Shown here piece by piece: positions 17,536 to 26,930 of a DNA stretch of 64,000 bases (within the stretch, counting starts at the first letter, position 1; each line of letters starts with the position of its first letter). Source of the stretch: Phenylobacterium sp. (GTDB taxonomy: Bacteria; Pseudomonadota; Alphaproteobacteria; Caulobacterales; Caulobacteraceae); NCBI RefSeq assembly GCF_004297125.1, contig NZ_SCVD01000028.1, positions 124,001 through 188,000 of the forward strand, given 5' to 3'. A program made the translations under genes and the position numbers. Below the pieces are notes generated by a model. It did not search any database. It had not been told where the DNA came from and saw nothing but the letters and a program-made list of their open reading frames with translations.

Positions 17536-19413
17536 CTAACGCGTCACGATCGGGAAGCCGGCCCTGGGCGGGGTGAGCATAGCCAGCAGCTTGGCAAGCG
17601 CGGCCCTGTCGCCCGCCGTCGCCGTCCCCGACAGGTCGGCGCCGGCCAGGGCGCCGGCCAGGAACTGGGAGCGCGGCAGTGTGAACACCCCGTCCGCCTG
17701 GCCGCCCTTCGGATCGGCCTCGTACGTCAGGACCGCGTGCTTCACCCCCACCCGGAACCGCTCGTTGCGGTCCGGGAACGCCAGGTCCACGCTGACCCGA
17801 CCGTCCTTCGCCTTGTCGGGGTCCAGGCGCACGGCCAAAAGGTCCAGCAGCATGGGGGTCGGCGTGTTGCGGATCAGGTCCAGCGGAGCGCTCTGGCCGG
17901 GACCTGCGCGCACGCCCGACCGCAGCTCCAGGGCTCCCGTCAGGTACATGTTGCGCCAGATCGCGCTCTCGGCGGCGGCGGCCTGGCGGTCGTAGGTCCG
18001 GGCCAGTAGCTCGCGGGCGGCGGTGTCGCCGGCGTCGGCGTAGACCAGACGGTTGGCCAGCTCGCCCGCCCAGCGGTCGTCGCCCTTGTCGTAGGCGGCC
18101 TGGGCGGCGGCCAGCACCTTCGCCGGGCCGCCCATCATCGCCACATAGCGGGCGGCCTCGTCGGCGGGCTCCAGCGGCGCCAGATGCACGGGGTTGGCGT
18201 CGTACCAGCCCATGTAGCGCTGATAGACCGCCCGCGAATTGAAGCTCATCGTCCCGTAGTAGCCGCGGTTGTACCACTCTGCGTCCAGCGCCTCGGGCAG
18301 CTTGATGCGGTTGGCGATCTCGGCGCCCTGCAGCCCGTCGTTCATCAGCCGCACCGTCTGGTCGTGCAGGTACTTGTAGGCGTCGCGGTGCTTCTCGAGA
18401 TAGTCGCCGATCTCGGCGCGGCCGAACCGCGGCCACGCGTGGCTGGTCATCAGGACGTCGGTCCGGTCGCCGTAGAGGCGGATCGATTCCGAGAGATAGG
18501 CCGCCCACTCCTTGGCGTCGCGCACCAGGGCCCCGCGCGGGGTCAGGACATTGTGCATCGTGGCGTTGGCGTTCTCGGCCAGGTCCAGCAGCTTCAGGTC
18601 CGGGAAGTAGAGGTTCATCTCCGCCGGCGCCTCGGTGTTGGGCGTCAGCTGGAACTGGATCCGCACGCCGTCGACCGTCAGCTCCTGGCCGCTCTTGGTG
18701 ATGTCGACGTTGGGCGGGACCAGCCCCTGGGTCCCCGGCGCCACGGCCATGCCGATGCCGGAGTTCACCAGGCCCTCGGGCCCCTTGGGCAGCAGCGAGC
18801 CGAACTGGAACGTCGCGCGGCGCTGCATGGCGGGCCCGGCGATGATGTTCTCGCTGACGGCATGCTCCAGGAATCCCTGCGGCGCGATCACCTGGACCTT
18901 GCCGGCGTCCACGTCGGCCTGGGCGACCATCCCCCGCGCACCGCCGAAATGGTCCACGTGGCTGTGGGTGTAGATCAGCGCGACCACCGGCCGGGCGCCC
19001 AGCTTCCCGTTGGCGAGGTCGAGCGCGGCCTTGGCCGTCTCCGCGGCGGTCAGCGGGTCGATCACGATCCAGCCGGTCTTGCCAGCGATGAAGGTGGCGT
19101 TCGCGAGGTCGAAGCCCCGGACCTGCCAGACGCCCTTGGTGACCTCGAAGAGGCCGCTCTTGGCCAGCAGTTGGGACTGGCGCCAGAGGCTGGGGTTCAC
19201 GCTGGCGGGCGCCGGACCCTTCAGGAAGTCGTAGGCGGTCAGGTCCCAGACCACGCGGCCGTCGGGGGCGAGGATCTTCGGGTCGGCCCGCGTGCCGACG
19301 AAGCCCCGCTCGGCAAAGGCGTAGTCCTGCCGATCGTTGACGTCGGGGCCCGCAGCCCAGGCCGGCGCCGCGAGTCCCAGGGCCGCCGCGGCAGCCAACA
19401 GCATCTTCGTCAT
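17536..19413 (-). CDS. Alkyl/aryl sulfatase of the SdsA/BDS1 metallo-beta-lactamase family
   Basis: 625 residues with a signal peptide (MTKMLLAAAAAL to PAWAA). The metal-binding THSHVDHFGG lies near residue 175, followed by the family's PNTEAPAEMNLYFPDLKLL and SHAWPRFG segments. A dimerisation region and a C-terminal SCP2-like domain complete the three-domain SdsA layout; the length is close to that of known SdsA enzymes. These periplasmic enzymes hydrolyse primary alkyl sulfates such as SDS, giving the alcohol and sulfate. No regulator is adjacent. Confidence 0.92.
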   Translation of the reverse strand: MTKMLLAAAAALGLAAPAWAAGPDVNDRQDYAFAERGFVGTRADPKILAPDGRVVWDLTAYDFLKGPAPASVNPSLWRQSQLLAKSGLFEVTKGVWQVRGFDLANATFIAGKTGWIVIDPLTAAETAKAALDLANGKLGARPVVALIYTHSHVDHFGGARGMVAQADVDAGKVQVIAPQGFLEHAVSENIIAGPAMQRRATFQFGSLLPKGPEGLVNSGIGMAVAPGTQGLVPPNVDITKSGQELTVDGVRIQFQLTPNTEAPAEMNLYFPDLKLLDLAENANATMHNVLTPRGALVRDAKEWAAYLSESIRLYGDRTDVLMTSHAWPRFGRAEIGDYLEKHRDAYKYLHDQTVRLMNDGLQGAEIANRIKLPEALDAEWYNRGYYGTMSFNSRAVYQRYMGWYDANPVHLAPLEPADEAARYVAMMGGPAKVLAAAQAAYDKGDDRWAGELANRLVYADAGDTAARELLARTYDRQAAAAESAIWRNMYLTGALELRSGVRAGPGQSAPLDLIRNTPTPMLLDLLAVRLDPDKAKDGRVSVDLAFPDRNERFRVGVKHAVLTYEADPKGGQADGVFTLPRSQFLAGALAGADLSGTATAGDRAALAKLLAMLTPPRAGFPIVTR

Positions 19414-19469
19414 GGAAGGCCTCCCGGCCGCAGGACATGCCCGTGGCCGGGAGGCTTGGCAATCAACCG

Positions 19470-20135
19470 CTAGACGATCCAGTCGATCGACATCGTGTGC
19501 ATGACCGGGTTCGGCGCGCCGGCCACACCGCTCTCGTCCAGGCTGAACGCGCCCGGCAGGATGGCCACCTCGCCGTCGCCCGGCATCGGGTACGGCAGGA
19601 TGGTGACCACGCCGTCGTCGCCCGGCATCGGATAGGGCAGGATGTGGAACTCGCCGTCCGACGGGGGCGACACCACGCCGGTGTCGTCGGGCGCGATCTC
19701 GCCGCGTTCGTGGACGATCAGATAGCCGTCCTCCGTGCCGTCGCCGTCGTAGTCGATGGAAACGCGTTGGCCGCCCTTGGCGTCGGCCGTGCGGCCCAGC
19801 TCGGCGGCCTTGTCGCCCAGCTGGCTGAGGTCCAGGCTGTCCCCGGCCTGGAAGTCCATGATCGTCCCGAGGTTCTCGGGGCCCTCGAGATCGGCCTGGG
19901 TCGAGGTGACGACGAAGGTGTCGTTCCCGTCGCCGCCGAAGGCCACGCGGCCCTCCAGCACCAGGCGGTCGTCGCCATCCGTCCCGGCGATGATGCGCAG
20001 GCGCCCGCCGTCGGGGCTGGGCTCGCCGGGCGCGATCGGCATGGGGATGGGTATGGCGTCGCCCGGCAGCGGGGTGACGCCGGGAATCGGCAGCGGCCCG
20101 CTGGAGGTGACGCCACTGGAATCTACGGTAGGCAT
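19470..20135 (-). CDS. Short RTX-like, calcium-binding secreted protein with ILPYPMPGD repeats
   Basis: 221 residues from ATG 20135, which follows AGGAGA. There is no signal peptide. The first 45 residues are Pro-rich (PLPIPGVTPLPGDAIPIPMP). A single hemolysin-type segment follows (GTDGDDRLVLEG, FGGDGNDTF, MDFQAGDSLDLSQLG), as in the C-terminal part of proteins exported by type I secretion. A calcium-loop-like DYDGDGTEDG follows. Near the C-terminus the unit ILPYPMPGD-(D)G-V occurs twice in tandem with a degenerate third copy (ILPGAFSLDES). Probably a type I substrate; no transporter is encoded nearby. Confidence 0.7.
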   Translation of the reverse strand: MPTVDSSGVTSSGPLPIPGVTPLPGDAIPIPMPIAPGEPSPDGGRLRIIAGTDGDDRLVLEGRVAFGGDGNDTFVVTSTQADLEGPENLGTIMDFQAGDSLDLSQLGDKAAELGRTADAKGGQRVSIDYDGDGTEDGYLIVHERGEIAPDDTGVVSPPSDGEFHILPYPMPGDDGVVTILPYPMPGDGEVAILPGAFSLDESGVAGAPNPVMHTMSIDWIV

Positions 20136-20313
20136 ACTGGTCTCCTGAACTCCCCGTGAGCGTCCGAGATGTGCCAAGGCCGCGCTTGGAAATCTAGTAA
20201 TTACGCAACAAGTTTATACAAATCTTTTGCAACGCGTATTGCGGCCTCTCCATGCCCCCCTTGACTTGCGGCGCGCCTCCGCCTCGCATCGCGGAGGGCT
20301 TCGGGAGGATCGA

Positions 20314-21804
20314 ATGGGCTGGCTGAAACAGGTGGCGCTGGCGGCGGCGTGGTGCGCGGCCGCGCCGGCGGCGGCCCAGACCCCGGCCCAGACGGCCGCC
20401 TTCGCCCAGATGGACCCGCTGTTCGCCACCTACATGGCCGAGCGCCACGCGCCGGGCCTGGTCTATGGCGTCGTCGTGGACGGCAAGCTGGCCTATGTGC
20501 GGACGTTCGGGGTGCAGGACACCACGACCAAGGCGCCGGTGACCGCCGACACGGTTTTCCGCATCGCCTCGATGTCGAAGAATTTCACGGCCCTGGCCGC
20601 GCTGAAGCTGCGTGACGAGGGCAAGCTCAGCTTCGATGCCCCGGCCGAGACGGTGATCCCGGAACTCAAGGGCCTGAAGTACCCCACCACCGACAGTCCC
20701 AAGATCACCGTCCGCGATCTGCTGACCCACTCGGCCGGCTTCGTCACCGACGACCCCTGGGGTGACCGCCAGCTACCGATGTCGGAGACGGAATTCACGA
20801 AGTTCGTGGCCGCGGGCGTCCCCTTCTCGCGCGCGCCGGGCATGGCGTTCGAATATTCCAACTTCGGCTACGCCCTGGCCGGCCGCGTGGTCACCAACGC
20901 GTCGGGCCGCAACTACGCCGACTACATCGACGGCGCCTTCCTGAAGCCCCTGGGCATGGCCTCGACCGGCTACGACCTCGCCAAGGCGCCCAACGGCCGC
21001 CTGGCCGTAGGCTACCGCTGGCAGGACGCCAAGTGGGTGGAGGAGCCGGCGCTGGGTCCCGGCGCCTTCGGCTCAATGGGCGGGCTGATGACCACCGCCA
21101 ACGACTATGCCCGCTACATGGCCTGGGAGCTCGCCGCCTGGCCGCCGCGCGACGGGCCCGAGGACGGCATCCTGAAGCGCTCCACCATCCGCGAGATCGT
21201 CCGGGGCCAGAACTTCCTGGGCGTGGCCGGCCGCAAGGATCGCAACGACCCGGCCGACTGCGACCGGGCCCGGGCCTATGGGATGGGGACGATCGTCTAT
21301 TCCGACTGCGTACTGGGCCCGCACTTCACCCACTCCGGCGGCCTGCCGGGCTACGGCTCCAACGTGCTGATGCTGCCCGAGCGCGGCGTGGGCGTCTTCG
21401 CCTTCTCCAACCTGACCTACGCGCCGGTGTCGCTGGTCGTGCGCGACGCGGCGATCGCCCTGACCAAGACCGGCGCCTTCCCCGTGCGCGCCACGCCCCC
21501 CAGCGCCGGCCTCCAGGCCATGGCCGCCGCCGTCCAGCGGATCTACGCCGCCGGCGACGTCCTGGCCGCCCGCGAGGTCTTGGCCATGAACGTCCTGCTG
21601 GATCGCGACGCGCCTCGCCGCAACGCCGAGATCGCAGCCCTGAAGGCGAAACTGGGCGCCTGCCGCGCCGCCGAGCCGATCGCGACCGACAACGCCATGT
21701 CGGGAATGCTGAGCTTCCCCTGCGAACGGGGGACGCTGCGGGTGCGGGTCACGCTGGCCCCGACGACGCCCGCGTCGCTACAGACGGTGGAATTCTCGAG
21801 CTGA
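20314..21804 (+). CDS. Exported serine hydrolase, beta-lactamase family
   Basis: 496 residues from ATG 20314, placed after GGGAGGA. The signal peptide ends around APAAAQ. Motifs are SMSK near residue 88, YSNFGYALAG near residue 185 (Y-x-N) and HSGGLPGYGS near residue 345 (the H-x-G motif). The C-terminal 130 residues form an extra domain with two cysteines. Relatives include D-aminopeptidases, esterases and penicillin-binding-like proteins. The upstream region 20178-20313 starts AT-rich and includes TTGACT near 20263. Confidence 0.88.
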   Translation: MGWLKQVALAAAWCAAAPAAAQTPAQTAAFAQMDPLFATYMAERHAPGLVYGVVVDGKLAYVRTFGVQDTTTKAPVTADTVFRIASMSKNFTALAALKLRDEGKLSFDAPAETVIPELKGLKYPTTDSPKITVRDLLTHSAGFVTDDPWGDRQLPMSETEFTKFVAAGVPFSRAPGMAFEYSNFGYALAGRVVTNASGRNYADYIDGAFLKPLGMASTGYDLAKAPNGRLAVGYRWQDAKWVEEPALGPGAFGSMGGLMTTANDYARYMAWELAAWPPRDGPEDGILKRSTIREIVRGQNFLGVAGRKDRNDPADCDRARAYGMGTIVYSDCVLGPHFTHSGGLPGYGSNVLMLPERGVGVFAFSNLTYAPVSLVVRDAAIALTKTGAFPVRATPPSAGLQAMAAAVQRIYAAGDVLAAREVLAMNVLLDRDAPRRNAEIAALKAKLGACRAAEPIATDNAMSGMLSFPCERGTLRVRVTLAPTTPASLQTVEFSS

Positions 21805-21847
21805 GCAAGACCAGCTCGTCCGCGTATTCCGGGAGATGCGCGGACTC

Positions 21848-22900
21848 CTACCTGGGCCGGACGATATGGCCCTCGTCGGGCTTCACCTTGCCGGCCACGA
21901 CCTCGCCGTACAGCGCCTGGAGCGCCTCCGGCCCGGTGTGGCGTTTCAGGGTCAGCCAGCCGTTACCGGCGATGAAGTCCTTCAGCGCCGCCTGGAAGCG
22001 GGCGTCGAGTTCGGCCGGGCCCCAGTCCTTCATCCGCTGGCGGATGCGGTCGGGGGCGAAGAAGAACGCCTGCGCCGGGCCGGTGGTCTGCGGCGGGCCG
22101 CCCAAGGCCTCCCAGTGGGTGACGCCGACGACCAGGCTGGTCTTGAGCGCGTCGCCGAAGGTCTCATGGACGTCGGTGCTGACCGAGCTGCGCCCGGCGA
22201 AATCCACATAGGCCGCCGGGCCGTCGGCCTTCAGGCCGCGGATCGCGTCATAGGGGACGACCTCGTCGTAGAGGCCCAAACGCCGCAGCAGGCCGACGTG
22301 GGCCGGCGAGGTCAGGCCGATCACCTTCGCGCCACGCTTCCGCGCCAGCCAGGCCAGACCCATGGCCGTCTTGCTGGAGGCGCTGGAGAGCACCAGCGTC
22401 TTCGGGTTCGTTTCGGCGAGTTGGTCGTCGATCAGGTAGCTGGTCATGAACAGCGGCCGCAGCAGCGAGCGCCAGTCGTCGTCGGCCGCGGGTTCGGCGG
22501 CCTGGTAGGCGTTGTAGGTCGGCGGCAGCTCGGCGCGGTGGGGCGAGGTCTCCAGATAGCCGGACGGCCGCTTCTGCAGGCGGGCCACGGTGTGGCTGGA
22601 CATCGGCCAGTAGCCGAAGAGCCGCAGGCCCTCCGGCGCGTCGGGCGTAGCCGACCGCACGACGCGGGCGTAGCCCCACACCGGAATCCGCCCCTGGCCC
22701 TCGGGCGCAGGGAAGAACTTCCAGTAGCCGAGCTGGTCGCCCGCCGCCCCGTAGGTGACGTTGTTGGCGGTGAGCGCGAAGCTCTCGATCTCGAGCAGAG
22801 CCTCGCCCTCGGCCAGCGGCGCCTCAGGATCGCTGGGCGTGAACGTCGTCTTCCGCAGGTCGCCTAGATCGACGAGCAGATCCCAGCCGTTCATGTTCAT
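21848..22900 (-). CDS. DUF2855 family protein
   Basis: 350 residues resembling DUF2855 proteins, which look like divergent medium-chain dehydrogenases. Visible features are ALTANNVTYGAAGDQLGYWKF at the N-terminal side, the Rossmann-like TLVLSSASSKTAMGLAW and GAKVIGLTSP, and a DFAGR segment. The function is unknown. It lies 95 bases downstream of the carotenoid oxygenase on the same strand and may be co-transcribed with it. Confidence 0.8.
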   Translation of the reverse strand: MNMNGWDLLVDLGDLRKTTFTPSDPEAPLAEGEALLEIESFALTANNVTYGAAGDQLGYWKFFPAPEGQGRIPVWGYARVVRSATPDAPEGLRLFGYWPMSSHTVARLQKRPSGYLETSPHRAELPPTYNAYQAAEPAADDDWRSLLRPLFMTSYLIDDQLAETNPKTLVLSSASSKTAMGLAWLARKRGAKVIGLTSPAHVGLLRRLGLYDEVVPYDAIRGLKADGPAAYVDFAGRSSVSTDVHETFGDALKTSLVVGVTHWEALGGPPQTTGPAQAFFFAPDRIRQRMKDWGPAELDARFQAALKDFIAGNGWLTLKRHTGPEALQALYGEVVAGKVKPDEGHIVRPR

Positions 22901-22995
22901 AGCCTCCTTGGCCGAAGCCTATCGGCTCCCCCTCCACCGCGTGCCGCGGTCCCCCTTCCCCTACGGGTGAGGAGCCACGGCAGCGCGGCCCGCGC

Positions 22996-24390
22996 CTAGT
23001 CTATCGCCGCCCAGTTGCCGTGGAAGCCGAATGGCATCCTGCGCGGCATTTCGGCGATGGCGATGGGGCCCTTGGCGATATCCTGCGCCTCGAACACGGC
23101 CAGGTCCGAGCGGTTCTCGCCCGCCCGCCACAGCACCGCCGTCAGCCAGCCGTCGCCCTCGGCCGCGTCGGCCGAGCGGGGCACGAACACCGGCTCGGAG
23201 GTCAGGTCCCCGCCCGTGAGCTCGTAGAGCTGGCGCTTGCCGGTGGCGAGATCCAGGTGGGCGATGGCGCATTGCTTGATGGTGCCGCTGCCGGTGGGAT
23301 CGGCCGCGTACCAGCCGTGCCGGTGCTTGAGCGTCTCGACCCGCGGATCGACGCGCGGGAACTCGCCGTCCAGGTCGTCCAGCGGCGTCTCCTTGATCGC
23401 GTCCGAGGCGCCGTTCAGGTCGAAGGTCCAGCGCACCAGCCGCGCGGCGGCCTTGTCGCCGGGCGAGCCGTCGGCCTTGGGGAACAGCGGGGCGACGTCG
23501 TAGCGCATCATGTCGCAGAAGATCTTGCCGTCCTCCTCCCAGGAATTCAGCGGGTGGAAGACGTAGCAGGCTTCGGTGTTGAACCAGCGGATCGTCGAGA
23601 CGTCGGCGTCGCGGCGCATGACGCCCACGTAGCTGCCCTTCTCCGGCTCCCAGGCGAAGGCCGGCTTGCCGCTCATGGCCCGCTCCAGGCTGGCGGTCAG
23701 CGGCAGGATCGGAAACAGCGCGTGGTTCTCGGTGACCATGAAGTCGTGGACCATGCAGGCGAAGGGCGCCTGGAAATCCTGGCGGCGCACCAGCGAGCCA
23801 TCCGCCGCCGTGACGCCGCAGCTCATGCCGGCCGACAGCGGCATCTGGCCCACGCCATAGGCGAACCACACCATCTCGCCGGTCTTGGGGTCGAGCTTCG
23901 GGTGGGCGGTGACCTTGCCCTTGAACTCGCGGTCGTAGCCCTTCGACTCCAGCGTGCGGGGGTCCATGGCGAAGGGATGGTGACCCTCCTCCAGCGCCAG
24001 CAGCTTGCCCGCGTGCCAGACGATGTTGGTGTTGGCGACGCCGCCCTCGTTGCCCATGGCCAGGGGATCGGTGGTCATCGGGTTGCCGAAGCTGCCGAAC
24101 AGCGAGCGGCCGTGCTCGTGCTCCAGCTCCCACTTGGGCGTGCGGACATAGCGGTTGCGATAGCTGACCTTGCCGTCGGCCACGTAGAAGCCGTGGACCA
24201 TGCCGTCGCCGCCGAACCAGTGGTGGTTCGGGTCGCGGGGCTCGAACTGCGGGTTCGGGCCGATGCGGAACAGCGCCCCGCGCAGGCCGGCCGGGATCTC
24301 GCCCTTCACCGTCAGGTCGAAGTCGTCCTCCGAACGGACCGGGGCGAAGTTCCCCGCCAGATACGGGTTGATGCGCACATCACCGTCCAT
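22996..24390 (-). CDS. Carotenoid cleavage oxygenase family protein
   Basis: 464 residues of the RPE65/lignostilbene dioxygenase family. These are iron enzymes that use four histidines to split alkene bonds in carotenoids or stilbenes. The histidine-bearing segments are visible: TAHPKLDPKTGEMVWFAYG, FMVTENHALFPI, CYVFHPLNSWEED and a C-terminal PFGFHGNWA. The N-terminus has the family's LRGALFRIGPNPQ and HHWFGGDGMVHG. It is divergent from a TetR gene next to an epoxide hydrolase, so an aromatic or terpenoid substrate is plausible. Confidence 0.93.
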   Translation of the reverse strand: MDGDVRINPYLAGNFAPVRSEDDFDLTVKGEIPAGLRGALFRIGPNPQFEPRDPNHHWFGGDGMVHGFYVADGKVSYRNRYVRTPKWELEHEHGRSLFGSFGNPMTTDPLAMGNEGGVANTNIVWHAGKLLALEEGHHPFAMDPRTLESKGYDREFKGKVTAHPKLDPKTGEMVWFAYGVGQMPLSAGMSCGVTAADGSLVRRQDFQAPFACMVHDFMVTENHALFPILPLTASLERAMSGKPAFAWEPEKGSYVGVMRRDADVSTIRWFNTEACYVFHPLNSWEEDGKIFCDMMRYDVAPLFPKADGSPGDKAAARLVRWTFDLNGASDAIKETPLDDLDGEFPRVDPRVETLKHRHGWYAADPTGSGTIKQCAIAHLDLATGKRQLYELTGGDLTSEPVFVPRSADAAEGDGWLTAVLWRAGENRSDLAVFEAQDIAKGPIAIAEMPRRMPFGFHGNWAAID

Positions 24391-24414
24391 GGTCGCTCCT
24401 CCAAAGTTCTCTTG

Positions 24415-24431
24415 CGTAACTTACGTTGTAA
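24415..24431. promoter_or_regulatory. Overlapping palindromes, likely TetR operator
   Basis: CGTAAcTTACG (24415-24425) and TTACgttGTAA (24421-24431) overlap in the 96-base divergent gap between the carotenoid oxygenase and the TetR gene, in a locally AT-rich segment. This is the expected place and symmetry for an autoregulatory TetR site acting on both genes. Confidence 0.6.
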
Positions 24432-24486
24432 ATTCGTGCGGGAGGACGTACCCCTTGGCAAGCGTTTTCTGCAGCAGACGAGTCGA

Positions 24487-25086
24487 ATGCCGCGTGTCCT
24501 GACCGAGACCGATGTCGCCGAATTCCGCGACCGCCTTTGCGCCGCCGCGGAGCGGCTGTTCGCCGAGAAGGGGCCGGACGCGGTGACCATGCGCCAGTTG
24601 GCCTCGGCGCTAGGCGTCTCGCCCATGACCCCCTACCGCTACTTCACGGACAAGGACGACATCCTGGCCGCCGTGCGCACCAACGGCTTCAACCAGTTCG
24701 CCGCAGCGCTGGAGGCCGCGCGGAGCGGCGCCAGGAGCGCCCGGGCCAAGGCCGCCGCGGTGGGGGACGCCTACATCCGCTTCGCGTTCGAGCACCCCCA
24801 CACCTACAAGCTGATGTTCGACCTGAACCAGCCGATGGACGACGCCTATCCTGAGCTGATGGACGCCGGTCGCCGGGCCCACGAGACCCAGACCGCCTGG
24901 GTCAAGGATCAGATCGCCGCCGGCGAGATGGAGGGCGACCCCGAGCAGATCGGCGCCATGTTCTGGGCCGCCACCCATGGCGTGGTCGTGCTCGAGATGG
25001 CGGGCAAGCTGCCGTCGGGCGCCGCCCGCGACCTGCACCACCAGCTCAGCGCGACGCTGGCCAAGGGGCTCAAACCCGGCGCTTGA
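24487..25086 (+). CDS. TetR/AcrR family transcriptional regulator
   Basis: 199 residues starting MPRVLTETDVAEF. The N-terminal helix-turn-helix is typical (MRQLASALGVSPMTPYRYF). The C-terminal ligand domain (FEHPHTYKLMFDL) resembles the TetR subfamily common in Caulobacter and mycobacteria. It is divergent from the carotenoid oxygenase and followed 51 bases later by an epoxide hydrolase, so it most likely represses this catabolic locus. Confidence 0.9.
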   Translation: MPRVLTETDVAEFRDRLCAAAERLFAEKGPDAVTMRQLASALGVSPMTPYRYFTDKDDILAAVRTNGFNQFAAALEAARSGARSARAKAAAVGDAYIRFAFEHPHTYKLMFDLNQPMDDAYPELMDAGRRAHETQTAWVKDQIAAGEMEGDPEQIGAMFWAATHGVVVLEMAGKLPSGAARDLHHQLSATLAKGLKPGA

Positions 25087-25137
25087 CGCCCCTGCGCGGA
25101 AACCTGCGAGGGTCTTACCGGCAACTGGGAGACGGGC

Positions 25138-26289
25138 GTGGCGGACATCAAACCCTTCGAGGTCACTTGGACCGAGGCCCAGGTGGCGATGGTGCTGGAT
25201 CAGGTGCGGGCCTATCCCTGGCCGCCGGCGCCGGACGTCCCGGACGGCTGGGCCTACGGCTGCGACGCCCGGTATCTGAAGGCGCTCTGCGCCCACTGGA
25301 CCGACGCCTACGACTGGCGCGCGGCCATGGCGGACCTCAACCGCTTTCCGCAGTTCACCGCCCGGGTCGAGGATTACGACATCTACTTCCTGCACGTGGT
25401 GGGCGAGGCCGGCGGCCGGCGGCCGATGATCGTCACCCATGGCTGGCCGGGCTCGCACTACGAGTTCTGGCAGGCGATCGAGAAGCTGGCCTTCCCCTCC
25501 CGCTTCGGCGGTGATCCGGCCGACGCCTTCGACCTGGTGATCCCATCCCTGCCCGGCTTCGGCTTTTCCTCGAAGCCCGCTCGCCCGATCGGCCAGCGGA
25601 CCACCGCGCGGCTGTTCAACACCCTGATGACCCAGGTGCTGGGCTACGAGAGCTACCTGGCCCAGGGCGGCGACTGGGGCGCCATGGTCACCTCCTGGCT
25701 GGGCCGCGACCACGGCCGGCACGCCCGGGCCATCCACTTGAACATGCTGGGCTTCCGCCCGCACGGCGGGCCGACGACCGACGCCGAGGTCGCCTGGGCG
25801 ACGAAACAGGCCGGGGCCATGGAGGTGATGGGCGCCTATTTCCGCCTGCAGGTCTCCAAGCCGCAGTCCATCGCCTGGATGGGCGCCGGCAACCCGGTGG
25901 GCCAGGCGGCCTGGATCGCCGAGCGGTTCCACGACTGGTCGGACCTGAGCGCCAAGTCGATGGACGAGGCCTATCCGAAGGACCGGCTGCTCACCAACAT
26001 CATGATCTACGTCATGACCGGCAGCTTCACCTCGGGCGCCTGGTACTACCGCGGCCTGGTGGAGGAAGGCGGCCTGGCCTTCGCACCGGGAGAACGGCTG
26101 GAGACCCCAACCGCCTTCGCCAACTTCCCGGGCGAGCCACTGTACTCGGCCCCGCCCCGCAGCTTCGCCGAACGCGCCTACAACATCGTCCGCTGGACCG
26201 ACATGCCCAGCGGCGGCCACTTCGCGGCGATGGAGGAGCCGGACCTGTTCGTGGACGAGGTGCGGGCGTGGGGGCGGGAGCACGCCTGA
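25138..26289 (+). CDS. Epoxide hydrolase family protein (alpha/beta hydrolase)
   Basis: 383 residues from a GTG start. The N-terminal epoxide-hydrolase lid domain is followed by the oxyanion motif HGWPGSHYEFW, the nucleophilic Asp in GGDWGAMVTSW near residue 182, and the catalytic His in SGGHFAAMEEPDLF near the C-terminus. Family members resemble juvenile hormone and microsomal epoxide hydrolases, converting epoxides to diols. It lies downstream of TetR on the same strand. Confidence 0.9.
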   Translation: MADIKPFEVTWTEAQVAMVLDQVRAYPWPPAPDVPDGWAYGCDARYLKALCAHWTDAYDWRAAMADLNRFPQFTARVEDYDIYFLHVVGEAGGRRPMIVTHGWPGSHYEFWQAIEKLAFPSRFGGDPADAFDLVIPSLPGFGFSSKPARPIGQRTTARLFNTLMTQVLGYESYLAQGGDWGAMVTSWLGRDHGRHARAIHLNMLGFRPHGGPTTDAEVAWATKQAGAMEVMGAYFRLQVSKPQSIAWMGAGNPVGQAAWIAERFHDWSDLSAKSMDEAYPKDRLLTNIMIYVMTGSFTSGAWYYRGLVEEGGLAFAPGERLETPTAFANFPGEPLYSAPPRSFAERAYNIVRWTDMPSGGHFAAMEEPDLFVDEVRAWGREHA

Positions 26290-26320
26290 ATCAAAACAGA
26301 AGGCCTAGGCAGGCACGCTA

Positions 26321-26926
26321 CTATCGCCTCACCTTGGCCGCGCCCGGAATAAGCGGAACGCCGAGCCACACAAGCGCGACGACCGCCAAGCCGGTTACGG
26401 CGACCGCCCAACCATCATAACGGATCGCCCAGAGCGCGGCCGCGAGGCCTGTGAACGGCCCTAGCGAGGCGAACAACATCGCTGCCTTAACGCGGCCAGA
26501 CAGCTTGTCTGCGCTGGCTCTGTTCTGCGCGATCCGATCCTGCAGAAACTTCGCGATCTCGGCCTGTACACGGGGTTTCTCCTTGTTGAGATCAGTAGCG
26601 AAGATTGCCGGTGCCCAGCCCTGCGGCCGAATCTCAGTTGGCCAAAGAGCCGAAAGCGCCAAAATCGCAGCCACCGCCTCAACCAACCCAAACGTCAAGG
26701 AAGCCCAGAAGACTGGTGGACGTTGGGCAATTTGAGAAACCGCGAAGCCGATTCCAGCGGCTGCTAGCGTCGTGCAGCCCGAGAGGATGCCGGAAGCTCG
26801 GCTGTCTGCAGCGAGCATAAGTTGCACTTGCGCCGAGACTCGCTTGTCCGCCTCCTGCAGGATAAGCTCAAGCACACCGTCCTTTGCTGCCGCATACTCG
26901 CTCGGATCAACCGACTTATCGGACAC
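26321..26926 (-). CDS. Unknown four-helix membrane protein
   Basis: 201 residues from GTG at 26926, chosen because AGGAGG sits 7 bases upstream (complement of 26934-26939). Four hydrophobic segments come in two pairs: ILSGCTTLAAAGIGFAVSQI and VFWASLTFGLVEAVAAILAL, then a charged cytoplasmic stretch of about 60 residues (DLNKEKPRVQAEIAKFLQDR), then AAMLFASLGPFTGLAAALWA and WAVAVTGLAVVALVWLGV. I do not recognise the family. Base composition is clearly less GC-rich than its neighbours and codon use is more mixed, which suggests recent acquisition. Confidence 0.75.
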   Translation of the reverse strand: MSDKSVDPSEYAAAKDGVLELILQEADKRVSAQVQLMLAADSRASGILSGCTTLAAAGIGFAVSQIAQRPPVFWASLTFGLVEAVAAILALSALWPTEIRPQGWAPAIFATDLNKEKPRVQAEIAKFLQDRIAQNRASADKLSGRVKAAMLFASLGPFTGLAAALWAIRYDGWAVAVTGLAVVALVWLGVPLIPGAAKVRR

Positions 26927-26930
26927 GCTG

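Noticed and set aside
23020..24486. Long open frame opposite the carotenoid oxygenase, fused in frame to the TetR gene
   Set aside because: Only the part from ATG 24487 shows family sequence; the rest is the reverse of the oxygenase gene.
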